Origin: Carposina sasakii | Taxonomy: Eukaryota > Arthropoda > Insecta > Lepidoptera > Carposinidae | DNA: 64,000 nucleotides | Direction of reading: 5' to 3' | Assembly (NCBI GenBank): GCA_014607495.2 | Contig: CP053175.1 | Coordinates: 8,184,001-8,248,000, forward strand | Part shown: positions 41,060-52,078 of the stretch, piece after piece | Layout: each line of letters begins with the position of its first letter | How positions within the stretch are numbered: position 1 is the stretch's first letter | Position numbers and translations under genes: made by a program | The notes under the pieces: generated by a model | What the model was told of the DNA's origin: nothing | The model's database searches: none | The model's input: the letters and a program-made list of their open reading frames with translations, nothing else

Positions 41060-41135
41060 GAGATCTCATCGCCTAGGAAAACTCCACCGAGTTCCTCAGT
41101 CTGAGATGCAGCTGATGTATTCTAATGAAGCCCCA
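41060..41135 (-). repeat. Rep-C fragment
   Basis: CTCATCGCCTAGGAAAACTC and GAGATGCAGCTGATGTATTC. Confidence 0.6.
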
Positions 41136-41193
41136 CATCTATCATACATCAACACAGGATAGATGCAGCTCATATTATGATATCAGAGTAATA

Positions 41194-41582
41194 TACAGAG
41201 TGATTTTTGGTCGTCAACGTTCCCGAAAACTACGGAATCTCCTCATCATCACGATCATTTTTCTCCATGGAAGCATACCTGGGAAGTGTCTGGTTTCCAA
41301 AATATTAGGGTCCAAAGTTGAGTAAATAGACTGCGTTTTTCTGCATAAATGCACATTGACGCGCGTAGCAAGATTTTTTCAAGAAAAATAATTAATATCT
41401 GTCTATGAAAAAACTAGCATAAACACTGGACACTACAAATTTCGCCCGGTCTAGTAATTTAAAAAAAAATATCAAAAAAATTTACATCATTTCCCAGCAT
41501 TTTTTTTTTGAATAAACTTACTTTATTTGATGTATAGAGTACGTACCCTTCGTTTATGGTGGCGATGAAAAAACAGCCTGTA
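41194..41582 (+). mobile_element. MITE-1, full length (389 bp)
   Basis: TACAGAGTGATTTTTGGTCG at the left and GGTGGCGATGAAAAAACAGC plus CTGTA at the right. It is over 90% identical by eye to 47378-47766, including ATAGACTGCGTTTTTCTGCA. Confidence 0.85.
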
Positions 41583-41844
41583 TAAGGAACCCTGTCTATA
41601 ATACATTTGCTGTCTTGCCACATAAGTCTTTCACAGCGGTGCAAGTTCTTAAGAGTCGACATTTTTTTACTTTTCCTCGACTTGTTTAAAGCAAAAACTG
41701 AGATAGTTGTATTTAATTTAATGGCAGAGAATACTTGAAGGAGAACTGTTAATATTTAAAATGTTACTAGCGGACGTGGGAATAATAACAGATATTTAAA
41801 ATAAATAGGTAGTTTAAGGGCTGCATATTGTGCATATATGTACG

Positions 41845-42048
41845 GCTGTCTTCCCAAAATGGTGTAGCCTGAACGCCTCCTTCTTCTTCTTTACGTTTAA
41901 GCCACCTTTAGTATAACAGACACAGGATATAATTAATCAAAGAAAAGTTCCTAGCTTATCGCCTGAGAGAATATCCGAATTCCTTTGTCGACTCTTACAA
42001 CATGCACGCAAGGAGATGCAGCTGATGTATTCTAGTGAAGCCCCGCAA
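41845..42048 (-). repeat. Rep-C, near complete
   Basis: GGCTGTCTTCCCAAAATGGT, CGACTCTTACAACATGCACG and GGAGATGCAGCTGATGTATT. A CTTCTTCTTC expansion lies within it. Confidence 0.7.
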
Positions 42049-42611
42049 CAGCACTGAACAAGAAACGTGTTTTTACAATATTTTATTTATGGGTAATAGT
42101 AAGGAACTGAACCTTTCGTGAGCGAGTCCGACTCGCACTTTGCCGGTACTGTTACCGACTCGACCACTGTTCGGCCTAGGTACTGTTGGACTATACTTAC
42201 AATGACCGTTTGGTCGAAAGAAATCTTTATTATAATTAGTAACCTGTTTGATAACGATAGGGAAGTAAGTAATCGGTGGTTTCTAGTCCAACGAAGTTCC
42301 ACTAGTTACTTATAAAATATTAAAACTTGTCAAATAAGCGCTCTACAGAATAAGAACAATTCAGCGAAAATCTATTTACTTTGGCTCCACGCTTAAACAC
42401 GTTAAGCTAACTCACGGAGCAAATAGTAAGGGTCAATGTAACATACACATAACAGTGGAGGACAATCGCAAAATGACAACGTATTTACATTTCAACGGAA
42501 CTCCTTTTGGTTATTGTTTTACTTTGGTTTGGCTGGTCATTTCACAGCGTTACGGCCATTTTTAATGTTTTCGAACGTTCGATAAGCATTTGCATGTTGC
42601 CCATGACAATA
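42049..42611. other. Unassigned stretch with a short inverted motif
   Basis: GAGCGAGTCCGACTCGCACTT at 42120-42140 is nearly self-complementary and resembles transposon ends, but I cannot define an element. Confidence 0.3.
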
Positions 42612-42758
42612 GGGTCGATTCCGGAAGTCACACTTAAACCTAAACCTAATCTTAGTCAGGTCTATCTCTCTCCGTTCTTAACATAAATGGCTGAGAGAGA
42701 AAAGGACAGGTAGGATTAAAATTACGTTTAGGTTTAATTGTGACTGCCGGAATCGACC
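42612..42758. mobile_element. Palindromic MITE, 147 bp
   Basis: GGGTCGATTCCGGAAGTCAC pairs with GTGACTGCCGGAATCGACC. The inner arms CTTAAACCTAAACCTAATCT and its inverse continue the fold. Possible ATA target duplication. Confidence 0.7.
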
Positions 42759-44960
42759 ATAATATCTACCTATACATTAATAAATAATAAACGTTAAGAA
42801 AAACAACTTGTTTACTAGGTATTTACAGCCAATTTCAATAACCGATCTCGAGAGATTTTTTGCATATTTCAGATTAAATCCATTGTTTCATACAAAACTT
42901 CAAATTTGGAATAAAAACCGAGATTGTTTATGATTACGGATTTGTAAGATCTGTACACCTAATATTTGTTGACTTGTTTTTGGTAGCAGAAGTTAAAAGG
43001 ACGTTTAAGTAAAAACGTTATATTAACCTACAACTTATAGTGAATGTCTGATGTAAAATAATGTACGAAATATATAAGAAAAGAATAGCATTTATTGCGC
43101 GCTCAGTGCTGACAAACTAAAACGCCTGTGCGGTCATTGCTCGTGCAAGTATTGAAATTGGTCGTTAGGTAGGCCCTCTCCTCTGTACCTCCTCCATGAG
43201 CTTACCTCCTCCAACATTTCCTTAGCTACTAACAACATGTTTCGCAACGCATAACTTTATGGTTGTCACACTGAGAAGATATGCCTCCCCAACAAAACCG
43301 GACCGACGGCCAGCCTTACTGGCAGGAAACGAGAAATGAACAAAGGATGTCAGGGAGGGGATCGCATCGATAGATTTATTTATCGATAAATTTATATTTT
43401 TTTATTTTTTATTTGTTGGATGGATTTGTTTAACTTTATGTTGAATTTTTTATATCTATTTATTTATTACATACTTACCTACAGAAAGATAAAAATATAT
43501 ATAACTAGCTTAAATATAACATCTATAGGAGGTCGGTTGATCCACCCAGAGTGCTATTTGGTTTATAGTAATGTGTTAATCCTTAGTATTCAAGTTCAAA
43601 TTTGTAAATACCTGCGTTTTATGTATAGTAATTAATGATAAATAGTAAGTATATATTATAAAATCGTTTAAGCACCATTGGTGACTAGAGAACCTTAATA
43701 TTGAAAATGTGCATTGAACACACAAACCCGAACGAATACTCTTTATCAACCAACCAAAAGAATACCTATTAGGCTAACATCGCAGAGTCCTACATCCTCA
43801 AACGAGGGTCAAGACAAATGGAAAATAGGTCTGTAAATACCAGTATAACTTCACATAAATTTAGAAGGAACTGCGGTGACGTCATTAATGCAAATTCTAC
43901 TTAATTCGGTGCAGTGAACACTATTTTACATATGCAAGTAATGCTCATTGTTAAAATGAACTCACGTGGAAAAAAGATGGCTTCCTCTTTTATACAGATA
44001 TATTTACTTTTACTAACTGTTGCGGATTTTATCATGTATCTGATCTATTCAGGTTTACGAGATTGGAGTTACAATTTTAAAGTGAAATAAATTACACTGC
44101 TCTTGTTCGCCAATTTTGTGTGTAACTAAATTTCACTAAATTGCATACTCCTTCATCAGGCTAAGGCTCGAATCCTAACTTTTTCTTTTAGATTTTGTTT
44201 ATTTTAACAAGAAGAAAGAAAATAATAAACTCACAGAGATTGTCTGCTCGCAAGGTAGTGTAATATAACGCCTATATGACGGGCGTAGAGTGCATTATAC
44301 ACACTTATTCATCACCACTTTTTCATTTCATCGATAAAAAAATATCGATAGTCAAACAACACCCCTCACTAACCCTAACCAACTTACTCAAGCAAGTGTG
44401 CGGAAATCAAACAATGATTTGGCATTTCACTGGCACGTCGCATCCTTATCTAACATACGTATATCTCGTAAGTGCGACAGAGCCAGCACTATCGGAAGAC
44501 ATACAATGTTACAACCGTAATTGTTCCCTGTAAGGTATTGTAATACAAATTTGCATTGACTGCGGCGCGTTCAATAATTGTATTTATATTGAAAGTCGTT
44601 TGTTTGTTTATTTGAGGGTCCCTTTTGAAGGTCTATTTAATTTAAGAGTGCTTTCTCAATAGGTTACTAGTGGCTCTGCCATTAGCTAAAAAATAATGAC
44701 GTTCTTATTCATTCAATCAATAACCTCATTTACTTTAAGAAAAAAACCGACTACGTTAAAAACAGCCCTTAGTATGTGGAATGTAAGTTTGCAATTCGAA
44801 CTCGTTCGCGTTAACGCGAAGAAACCAACTAATCACATTACGGCGTGACAACGTGATGTAGCTTGTGCTAACTTCGCTCGCAACAAATCTATGGAAATCC
44901 CATCTTTTCAAGGAAAGTGGAACATTAATTCTATTGCAATATTAAACTTTTTAACCGCGT
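42759..44960. other. Long unassigned AT-rich stretch
   Basis: No convincing coding frame. Several frames of 60-85 codons have no recognisable motif. ATCGATA-rich tracts occur at 43365-43390 and 44330-44350. Confidence 0.35.
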
Positions 44961-45217
44961 GGTGCCGGCAGAGTAGAGTTTGTACCACCCCTGCCTGCCC
45001 GTGGGTATCATACGAGGCGATTAAGGGTTTCCGGAAAGTGGGCAGCAGCGCCTGCCGTACTGACAACATAGTCCGAATATCACACTGTGGTCACCAACCC
45101 GCCTGCCCAGCGTGGTGACTATGGGCGTCCCTGTGGCAAGTAGCCTTGTGGCGTGCCCTGGGGGAGGCCTACGTCCAGCAGTGGACTGCAATAGGCTGAA
45201 GAAAGAAGAAGATTAAA
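44961..45217 (+). repeat. Rep-B, full-length reference copy
   Basis: It begins CGTGGTGCCGGCAGAGTAGA, runs through GGCGATTAAGGGTTTCCGGA, and ends GCCTACGTCCAGCAGTGGAC TGCAATAGGCTGA. The last codons read EAYVQQWTAIG-stop, the end of RTE ORF2, so it is probably a SINE sharing an RTE tail, or a chimeric LINE end. Confidence 0.85.
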
Positions 45218-45879
45218 CTTTGGCTCAACCAAACGCAGCAAACGCAATAAAAGCTCTCGAAAAGGAATCTTTTTTTCGTTTTTGGAATGGCTACTTTGAA
45301 TGACTGAATTAAATGTTATATTGTGTGATTGTTTTATGGTTTTTTAACAGTAGTAATGTCTGCGAAAATCTGCCTTTTAATAATTATAATAATTTCATTT
45401 ATTTTCGGAAAGAATATTACAATCCATTTGTTAGTAAGTTACATAAAAACACCACTTAAAATCTATATTAGTAAGACACAATTTAAATAGTTGTTTTCGA
45501 TATGCTCTCATCCGAATAACATTACTTTTTCCAAACATGTACTTTCGTCATATATTATTCAGATAAGTACATTAAGCGTACAAATATTTCACAAAATAAA
45601 CCTGATTTTAGTAAATCCATTACAAATACACACCATAACGAATATCGCTTATCGTTAAGTAATGGTTGCCTTGCCTAGTGTGCTAGTTCCCTTAGAGTCC
45701 CTTTTGAAGTTTATTTGCCTTAACTGATTAAGTATTTAATCCGCCTCTCACATATATACATACATACAGGCTTTCTACGCCTTTCTACTTTAAGCGGATA
45801 ATCCTTTTTCGAGTTAGTTTATTAAGGATGCAGTATTATCATTTTCTCGGGCATAATATAATTACACTTGAATAGAATT
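45218..45879. other. Unassigned stretch with LINE-type tail
   Basis: AATAATTATAATAATTTCATTT at 45379 resembles LINE tails. Nothing coding. Confidence 0.3.
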
Positions 45880-46003
45880 TGTGCCCGAAAAGCGGCGGTA
45901 GGCTCACCTCTTACCACGTGGGACCTTATAAGCTAACTGGTGAAAAGTGGGGTGTAATTTGCACACTTCTGCCCCTCTTTGGGGGATAATGGGAATGACT
46001 ATA
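45880..46003 (+). repeat. Rep-E repeat
   Basis: AGCGGCGGTAGGCTCACCTC, GCTAACTGGTGAAAAGTGGG and CCTCTTTGGGGGATAATGGG, matching 20614-20745. Confidence 0.65.
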
Positions 46004-46513
46004 CGTATTTGTGAAGCCCTGTGACTCTATCCCGGAAATAACTTGTTGTTTTCCAAAGTTTCCATAGAAGAGGCGACCTAAACAAACATGGTAAAGTAAC
46101 GTCTCTTACCCGGTATAAATAACTAGTTTTTCCGTTTCCCGGATACTTTCAGTTATTTAGTTTGAAGCGGGTCTGCGTTTGAGTTGCAAGTTTGTTTGTG
46201 TTTTTTTCGAGATGTTTGTTTCTGTTTTAATTAAAGTTACTTATTTTTGTACTGTGGGTAATACTACAATTATCCCAACATTTGTACCACTTAATTTATA
46301 CATACAGTATGGCAGGTTATTTCTACACGACTGCGCCACAATGAGGGTTAAGTTTTTCGAATGTATGTTTCTACGCACATTTCTCTGGCACTCTCTAGAG
46401 CCTATTTTTTTTTCTATTAAATCATTAGCCTACTTAAACAAAGTACTCTATTTTTCTTTAAAAATTAAAGAAATAAAAATTTGAATTTTCCTGCGAAAAT
46501 TTTCTATGGTTTT

Positions 46514-46578
46514 CGCCTCAGAATCATGGTCTGATGTCGGCATATCAATATTTGCCTGGCTGTCACTCTCACCCTGTA
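46514..46578 (-). mobile_element. MITE-2 end fragment
   Basis: TCAATATTTGCCTGGCTGTC then CTCACCCTGTA, the terminal 65 bp only, preceded by AATCATGGTCTGA. Confidence 0.6.
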
Positions 46579-47175
46579 TATGTACCAAAAATTTAAGTCA
46601 TTCACCTTTACGTGTATCCGTTGATCGTCTAAGCACACGTATTAAAAGTGTACTTAATTAATTTTGTATATCATCAATGGCGACACGAAGACCAGCGTTA
46701 TGAATCTCATGCTATAACAATACGCCGTCGTACTGATGGGCCTTAAGGTTTAGATTGTATTATGTCACAGTGTAACTGTGATGTGGTAACACAAATTGAC
46801 TAAATCAATTGTGGTACATAGTTACTATTGTATTTTTGTAACTTGCAGCCCTGTCGCCACAGCACGGTTGTAAACGTCATAAATGTAGATGTGGGTAAAA
46901 AGGTAGATTACGTATCTAAAATCTGTGTGGTAACTACCACTTTATGAGCAAGAATGTTAAAAAATATTTTTAGGGCACTTTTTTTTCAGCTATTAGGATA
47001 AAACGAATTTCAATTCCTCATTTCCAACTACCTATCCCATTCAATACGAGTACCTATACTTATTAATTGATAGGATTATTTCTAAATTGCGACCGGTTTT
47101 AAATTACAGAATCAATCTTACAATCCTACATCTTACCACACGTCTGTTTTATAAATAAATAAATTCAAGAATGTA
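46579..47175. other. Unassigned stretch
   Basis: No gene or known repeat recognised. Confidence 0.3.
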
Positions 47176-47374
47176 GAGCTTCACTAGCAATACATCAGCT
47201 GCATCTCCTTCCGTGCATGTCGTAAGAGTCGACTAAGGAACTCGGGCAATCTCTCAGGCGATGAGCTAGCAACTTGTCACTGATCATTCACATCTGAGCC
47301 CGCTATGCTAAACTGGCTGTGGGATCTTACCTGCAGTTTCAGCTACATACTCCATTTCAGGAACTCAGCTATGT
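47176..47374 (+). repeat. Rep-C, near complete
   Basis: ATACATCAGCTGCATCTCCT, GAGTCGACTAAGGAACTCGG and CTAGCAACTTGTCACTGATC. It ends where MITE-1 starts. Confidence 0.8.
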
Positions 47375-47377
47375 ATA

Positions 47378-47766
47378 TACAGGATGATTTTTGGTCGTCA
47401 ACGTTCCCGAAAACTACGGAATCTCCTCATCATCACGATCATTTTTCTCCATGGAAGCATACCTGGGAAGTGTCTGGTTTCCAAAATATTAGGGTCCAAA
47501 GTTGAGTAAATAGACTGCGTTTTTCTGCATAAATGCACATAGACGCGCGTAGCAGGATTTTTTCACGAAAAATAATTAATATCTGTCTATAAAAAAACTA
47601 ACATAAACACTAGACACTATAAATTTCGCACGATCAAGGAATTTAAATTTTTTTTTTCAAAAAAAAAAATTTTTTTTCCCAGCATTTTTTTTGGCATAAA
47701 CTTACTTTATTTCATGTATAGAATACGTACCCTTCGTTAAAGGTGGCCACAAAAAAACACCCTGTA
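47378..47766 (+). mobile_element. MITE-1, full length (389 bp)
   Basis: TACAGGATGATTTTTGGTCG to AACACCCTGTA. The right part carries CCCTTCGTTAAAGGTGGCCA, the shared TIR region. Confidence 0.88.
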
Positions 47767-47769
47767 TGC

Positions 47770-48008
47770 ACTAGTCAACGCCCGCTACTCCGTCCGCGTA
47801 GACTACCGAAAAAACATAATGTCGAAATAATACGGGATAAAATTATTTTACCGGGATAAATTGTAGCCTATGTGTTATTCTGATATGTAAGCTATATTAT
47901 TGTAGAGTTTCATCAAAATCTATTAAGTAGTTTTTGCGTGAAAGAGCAACAAACATCCTTACATACATACATCGCGGCCTCGTCACAAACTTTCGTGTTT
48001 ATAATATA
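47770..48008 (-). repeat. Lep-T repeat
   Basis: CTAGTCAACGCCCGCTACTC, AATAATACGGGATAAAATTA and TTCATCAAAATCTATTAAGT to ACTTTCGTGTTTATAATATA. Confidence 0.75.
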
Positions 48009-48204
48009 GTTTTATAGTAGGATATGTAAAAACTATATGTGCGTTATGTATGTGTATTATAGTTAACCCACTGTTATATCTACTCTGCGCTCCGTCTAGA
48101 CTTGCGGTCAGCGCAGATGCGAGTCCCGTGTTTGTGTTTATGAGTGAGATTAAGTTGTGTGCACAGGTCCTTAGTTTGCTTCGCTTGGCTTATCCATTAC
48201 TTTA

Positions 48205-48284
48205 TCGTCTTCAGCCTATTGCAGTCCACTGCTGGACGTAGGCCTCCCCCAGGGCACGCCACAAGGCTACCGCCATAGTTTTTG
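48205..48284 (-). repeat. Rep-B tail
   Basis: CGTCTTCAGCCTATTGCAGT to GGGCACGCCACAAGGCTACC. Confidence 0.7.
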
Positions 48285-48747
48285 CCTTAATTACTTCATA
48301 CTAGGTTCGAATCGTGTTACTTATTTATGGAAACATAAATACGAGTACATACTACTTTAAATTAGTAGTTATGCTATTCGTTATCTGTTTTTATATAAAA
48401 TCATTTTAATATAGAGAAAACCCCGAATTCGTTTTATTTTATTTTGATCACGGAGAAGCTAATGAAACATGGCATTAATATATTAATACATAAGAGGCCT
48501 GACACGGCTTCAGTGTTTTGAAGAGTGTTCAGTGATGAAGCTCCATGTCTGCGGACTCAGCTCTCACAGCGCTCGTCAAACGATTGAGTATTTGAAGCAG
48601 GAAAAAGTAGAAATTCTCGCTCTCACAGCGCTCGATTTCTTTAAATTTCCTAAAATTAAGAAAAGTCTTCGTGGTCAAAGGTTCCAGTCCGTTGAAGAAG
48701 CAGTCGACGCTTTCAAGTCAGTCATTTTGAACACACCCACATTCCAC

Positions 48748-48773
48748 AGAGTGGAATAAATGTTATAATAACT
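48748..48773. repeat. Left copy of a 26-bp target duplication
   Basis: Identical to 49347-49372. It lies within the mariner coding sequence (starts AGAGTGGAATAAATG). The pair flanks the 571-bp foldback. Confidence 0.9.
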
Positions 48774-48935
48774 CTATTGAGGGATCGCCCGCCACCGGGC
48801 CCTATACCCTCCGCTGACCCTCGGATCTGCCTACTCATGATCACGAACACAAGACACTACATTCGCAACGAGAAGCCAGATCCAAGCACCTAGCATGCAT
48901 GTTAGTTAACTTATGTTAGTTGGTTCGGTAGATAG

Positions 48936-49013
48936 AACTAACATGGAAAACTAATCCTGATGATGCCACGGGTGTTGGCGAAACATATGTCGATTAACAT
49001 AACGAAGTTAGTT
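48936..49013 (+). ncRNA. Hammerhead ribozyme-like motif, best copy
   Basis: The order fits a type I hammerhead. The outer stem I is AACTAAC (48936-48942) with GTTAGTT (49007-49013), then an internal loop, then inner stem I TAATC (48952-48956) with GATTA (48992-48996). The core is CTGATGA (48957-48963), stem II is GCCA/TGGC (48965-48968 and 48976-48979) with a 7-nt loop, then GAAA (48980-48983). A self-complementary CATATG forms stem III before the cleavage-site TC (GTC read with the last G). Departure: one extra U sits between CTGATGA and stem II. The palindromic stem III would favour a dimeric fold. Confidence 0.5.
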
Positions 49014-49116
49014 GGTTCGGTTCCTGGAAAACTAATGATAAGAAACATAGTCTTAACGTGGTCAAAGGTTCCTGAGTCGGGTGTTGGCGAAACATATGTC
49101 GATTAACATAACGAAG

Positions 49117-49197
49117 TTAGTTGGTTCGGTAGATAGAACTAACATGGAAAACTAATCCTGATGATGCCACGGGTGTTGGCGAAACATATGCGATTAA
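49117..49197 (+). ncRNA. Hammerhead ribozyme-like motif, degenerate copy
   Basis: It has TAATC-CTGATGA, the same stem II, GAAA and CATATG, but the T of the cleavage-site GTC is missing. The middle unit (about 49076-49105) keeps GAAACATATGTCGATTA but has lost most of CTGATGA. Both are probably inactive. Confidence 0.4.
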
Positions 49198-49441
49198 AAT
49201 TTTAATTAGTCGACGCTATGTATTTATGGTTCATGCTAGGTGCATCTCGTTGCGACTGTAGTGTCTTGTGTTCGTGATCATGAGTAGGCAGATCCGAGGG
49301 TCAGCGGAGGGTATAAGGCCCGGTAGCGGGCGATCCCTCAATAGAGAGAGTGGAATAAATGTTATAATAACTGGTTTGAGCGAATGGAAAAGTGTATTAA
49401 GCTACGTGGTGAATATTTTGAAAAACAATAAAAAGTACTAC

Positions 49442-50065
49442 ATATAAGGTTCTAGTTGTGTTTTTTTTTTCTTCAAACGACAAAACTTAAGAGGCATGCC
49501 TCGTACTCGAATTATATTGTAACTCAGAACAATATATAAGTCACTAAGTTATATAGATCACATTCACATATATCTTAGAATAAATTATGTTTTGTATAGA
49601 ATTTTGCTAGTCAAGCGGAATGGGCGAAAAATGCATATTTTCCTACCCCTAACCCGAAACAGGGTGAACTAGACGCCTTCCAGGGGTTAATACATTAGAC
49701 ACACTACCCCCGGGGTTAGGTAGAGGTCATGCTAGACGCGATTAACGGGCGGCATAATCATACACATTTACATACATACTATGTTACTGGGGTTGAAACT
49801 TTTTGTTTGACTTCTATAGGTAAACTAAACTAATAGGTTTTCACCATCAGTCACTGTCTTAGCTTTTGTTCTCCTGTGTGTTTGTCACATAGTTTTCCAT
49901 AAATTGAAACCAACAAGTGGTATATCTATCTAATATACCTAATATACATATAGACTCGGATGTGTTCTCGAAAAAGGGGAGCCAGAACGGCAGGGTAATG
50001 ATAGAGATACTACAGCATAGGTAGATTAATATTTAACTGTATCAGGCGTCACTATTAGAAATTTC
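49442..50065. other. Unassigned stretch
   Basis: No gene seen. A local CCCCTAACCC / GGGGTTAGG complementarity lies between 49647 and 49720. Confidence 0.3.
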
Positions 50066-50067
50066 CA

Positions 50068-50205
50068 TTTAGGGTTCGCCCACCACCGGGCCCTACACCC
50101 TCCGCTGACCCTCGGATCTACCGACTCATGGTCACGAACACAAGACACTACTGTCGCAACGAGAAGCCAGATCCAAGCATCTAGCAGACCCCTCAATGGA
50201 AATAG
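50068..50205 (+). repeat. Rep-D repeat copy
   Basis: GGTTCGCCCACCACCGGGCC, TCCGCTGACCCTCGGATCTA and CGAACACAAGACACTACTGT, the closest relative of the arms at 48774-49344, with no hammerhead-like core. Confidence 0.75.
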
Positions 50206-50209
50206 GTAG

Positions 50210-50346
50210 TTTGATTTAGGTTCAGATGAAAAATATTAGTCATTAGTTGCTAGCTCATCGCCTGAGAGACCGCCCCTGAGTTTCTTAGTCGATTCTTACG
50301 ACATACACGGAAGGAGATGCAGCTGATGTATTCTAGTGAAGACCCG
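50210..50346 (-). repeat. Rep-C
   Basis: TTGCTAGCTCATCGCCTGAG, GATTCTTACGACATACACGG and GGAGATGCAGCTGATGTATT. Confidence 0.8.
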
Positions 50347-50539
50347 CATAAGCATAGGACTAAATATACGATAAATTTTTATGTCGTTGAGAAAAAATTC
50401 TCTGTAAGCAGCACTCACAATTTTTTCAATGTTGAAAGTAATTTTTTTAATTTTCCCTAAAACTAACATGTCATTTTGGTTGGTGTTGTGTTATCGGCAG
50501 AGTAAAATAGCAAATACGAGTATATAGCATAGAAGAGAT

Positions 50540-50708
50540 GAGTTTCCGGGATGTGGGCAGCAGCGCCTCTCTTGCTAACAGTTCAAAAATTACACTGAGG
50601 TCACCAACCCGCCTGCCTAGCGTGGCGCCCCCTAGCCCCTACGTTAGTAGCTTCCGACGTGCCCTGGGAGAGGCCTACGTCCAGCAGTGGACCGCAATAG
50701 GCTAATGT
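50540..50708 (+). repeat. Rep-B
   Basis: GAGTTTCCGGGATGTGGGCA, CACCAACCCGCCTGCCTAGC and GCCTACGTCCAGCAGTGGAC. Confidence 0.8.
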
Positions 50709-51954
50709 GTGTATAAAGTGCAAACTTGGGCGAGGCCGCTAATTAAAAATAAAATAATCTAAATCGCTACCTCCTATGAACATAACTGCATCCTAACACC
50801 GCGTCTTTGGTGAGTCTTGCCCGATTTCCTCTTTCTTTCATACGATCCATTCAAATCTTGTCAACGAGTTTCCCCCCAAGCCAATTTCAATCTTACTATT
50901 GCCGAGTAGAGTACAAATTGGGTCGAGGGAAATGTCATTTCATCTTATAAAACCTGAAAACGCCTGCCTTCAGAGAAATGATAAGAATTTAATGTTACGT
51001 TAGTTTGTAAAGTAATTCCTAAATATTTTTGTGAAGAAATATTCTTTTTGAAATTCTTTCTAGAGCAGAGTTTTCTGTGTATAATATTTTCATGATTAAT
51101 AAACAAAGTTTAGCGTGGAAACATACATTTGCAAACGATTTTTTCTTTAAAAACTGAAAAGCTTACAGACAGACAGACACGGTTGCCCGTTGAAATATAA
51201 CTCTTCTGACTATTATTTGTTAATCTCTAAACCACTGTGTTCCCAAGGATGAGTTAGACAAAACTGCAAAAACGCGGCGGAGATCCTACAAGCACGCTTA
51301 GCAACGCATGATACTCAATACCTATATCTAACTAGTACCAGCCAAAACAAAAAAATAACCCCAAAACTAACGATAACTTCCAATATAAACGTCCATAATT
51401 CCTCGTACCGACGAATATCGAGTAACAAAATCACGTACAATTTATACGCTCTGAATACAAAAAAGCGCCTATTTAGATAAAAACGAAGTGGGCCTCTATT
51501 TCTATAGATAAGTGCAGTATTTTCTTACTCTCGTTAAACTGACAAATCACCTTCAGGGGCCTGACCGACAACGGAATGTATTTTGTAAATCCTGTAGTTG
51601 GCTGTATGGATCGGAAATGTCTTTGCTTATCATGTGTTAGCGACGTGAATAACTTAGGATATTATAGAAATTTTAGCAATAAAATAGGTTCATTAGGGCA
51701 TTTGTGCCTCTTATATAGCTTTCTAAAACGACTTGGTTGTAAACCTTAACTTGGTCGTAGGGATGGATAAATTATTTCCTTTGCCTTCTAGATATAAAAA
51801 CGAAAATTAATTAATCAATTGTTCATATACGAGTGGATTCGGCGGGAAAAGTTAGAAGGTAGCGGGTGTAATTTTCTTGTGAAAATCAAAATATATTTGT
51901 AAATGGCTGTTTTCTGGTAGATAAGTTATATTTTGTTTACTTGTGATGTGAATG
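50709..51954. other. Unassigned AT-rich stretch
   Basis: No coding frame with homology. A short (ACAG)n at 51168-51180. Confidence 0.35.
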
Positions 51955-52078
51955 TAAATGATCAGTGATAAATTGCCACCCTTTGACCTGAGAGAATGCT
52001 CAAGTTCCTTAGTCGACTCTTACAACCTACATGAAAGAAAATGCAGCTTATATATTCTAGTAAAGCCCCACATCAGTA
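51955..52078 (-). repeat. Rep-C
   Basis: ATGATCAGTGATAAATTGCC, TTAGTCGACTCTTACAACCT and AATGCAGCTTATATATTCTA. Confidence 0.7.

Larger units (their letters stand above)
48774..49344. mobile_element. Foldback element with hammerhead-like tandem core, 571 bp
   Basis: Inverted arms of about 125 bp (48774-48898 and about 49220-49344) are Rep-D units with ends CTATTGAGGG and CCCTCAATAG. The arms share CCCTCCGCTGACCCTCGGAT and CACGAACACAAGACACTAC. The core holds three related tandem units (48916, 49008, 49117; spacing 92 and 109), each with a hammerhead-like motif. The flanking 26-bp duplication is much longer than cut-and-paste transposons make and points to target-primed or Penelope-like insertion. 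Confidence 0.75.
48532..49441 (+). pseudogene. mariner-type transposase C-terminus, interrupted
   Basis: 48532-48759 encodes HSARQTIEYLKQEKVEIL, a deletion, then DFFKFPKIKKSLRGQRFQS and VEEAVDAF. After the inserted foldback, 49351-49441 continues with WNKC, WFERMEKCIKLRGEYFEKQ and a stop. This is the C-terminal end of a mariner transposase (DD34D family). The stretch that should hold the third catalytic Asp (the SPDLAP region) is deleted, and the frame shifts by one base at the joint. Mariner TIRs were not found. The copy was dead or dying before the insertion, and it gives the pre-insertion sequence for the foldback. Confidence 0.8.

Noticed and set aside
46114..46154. TATAAATA followed by TCAGTT as a core promoter
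   Set aside because: The spacing (37 nt from TATA to the putative start) is longer than usual and no gene follows within reach.
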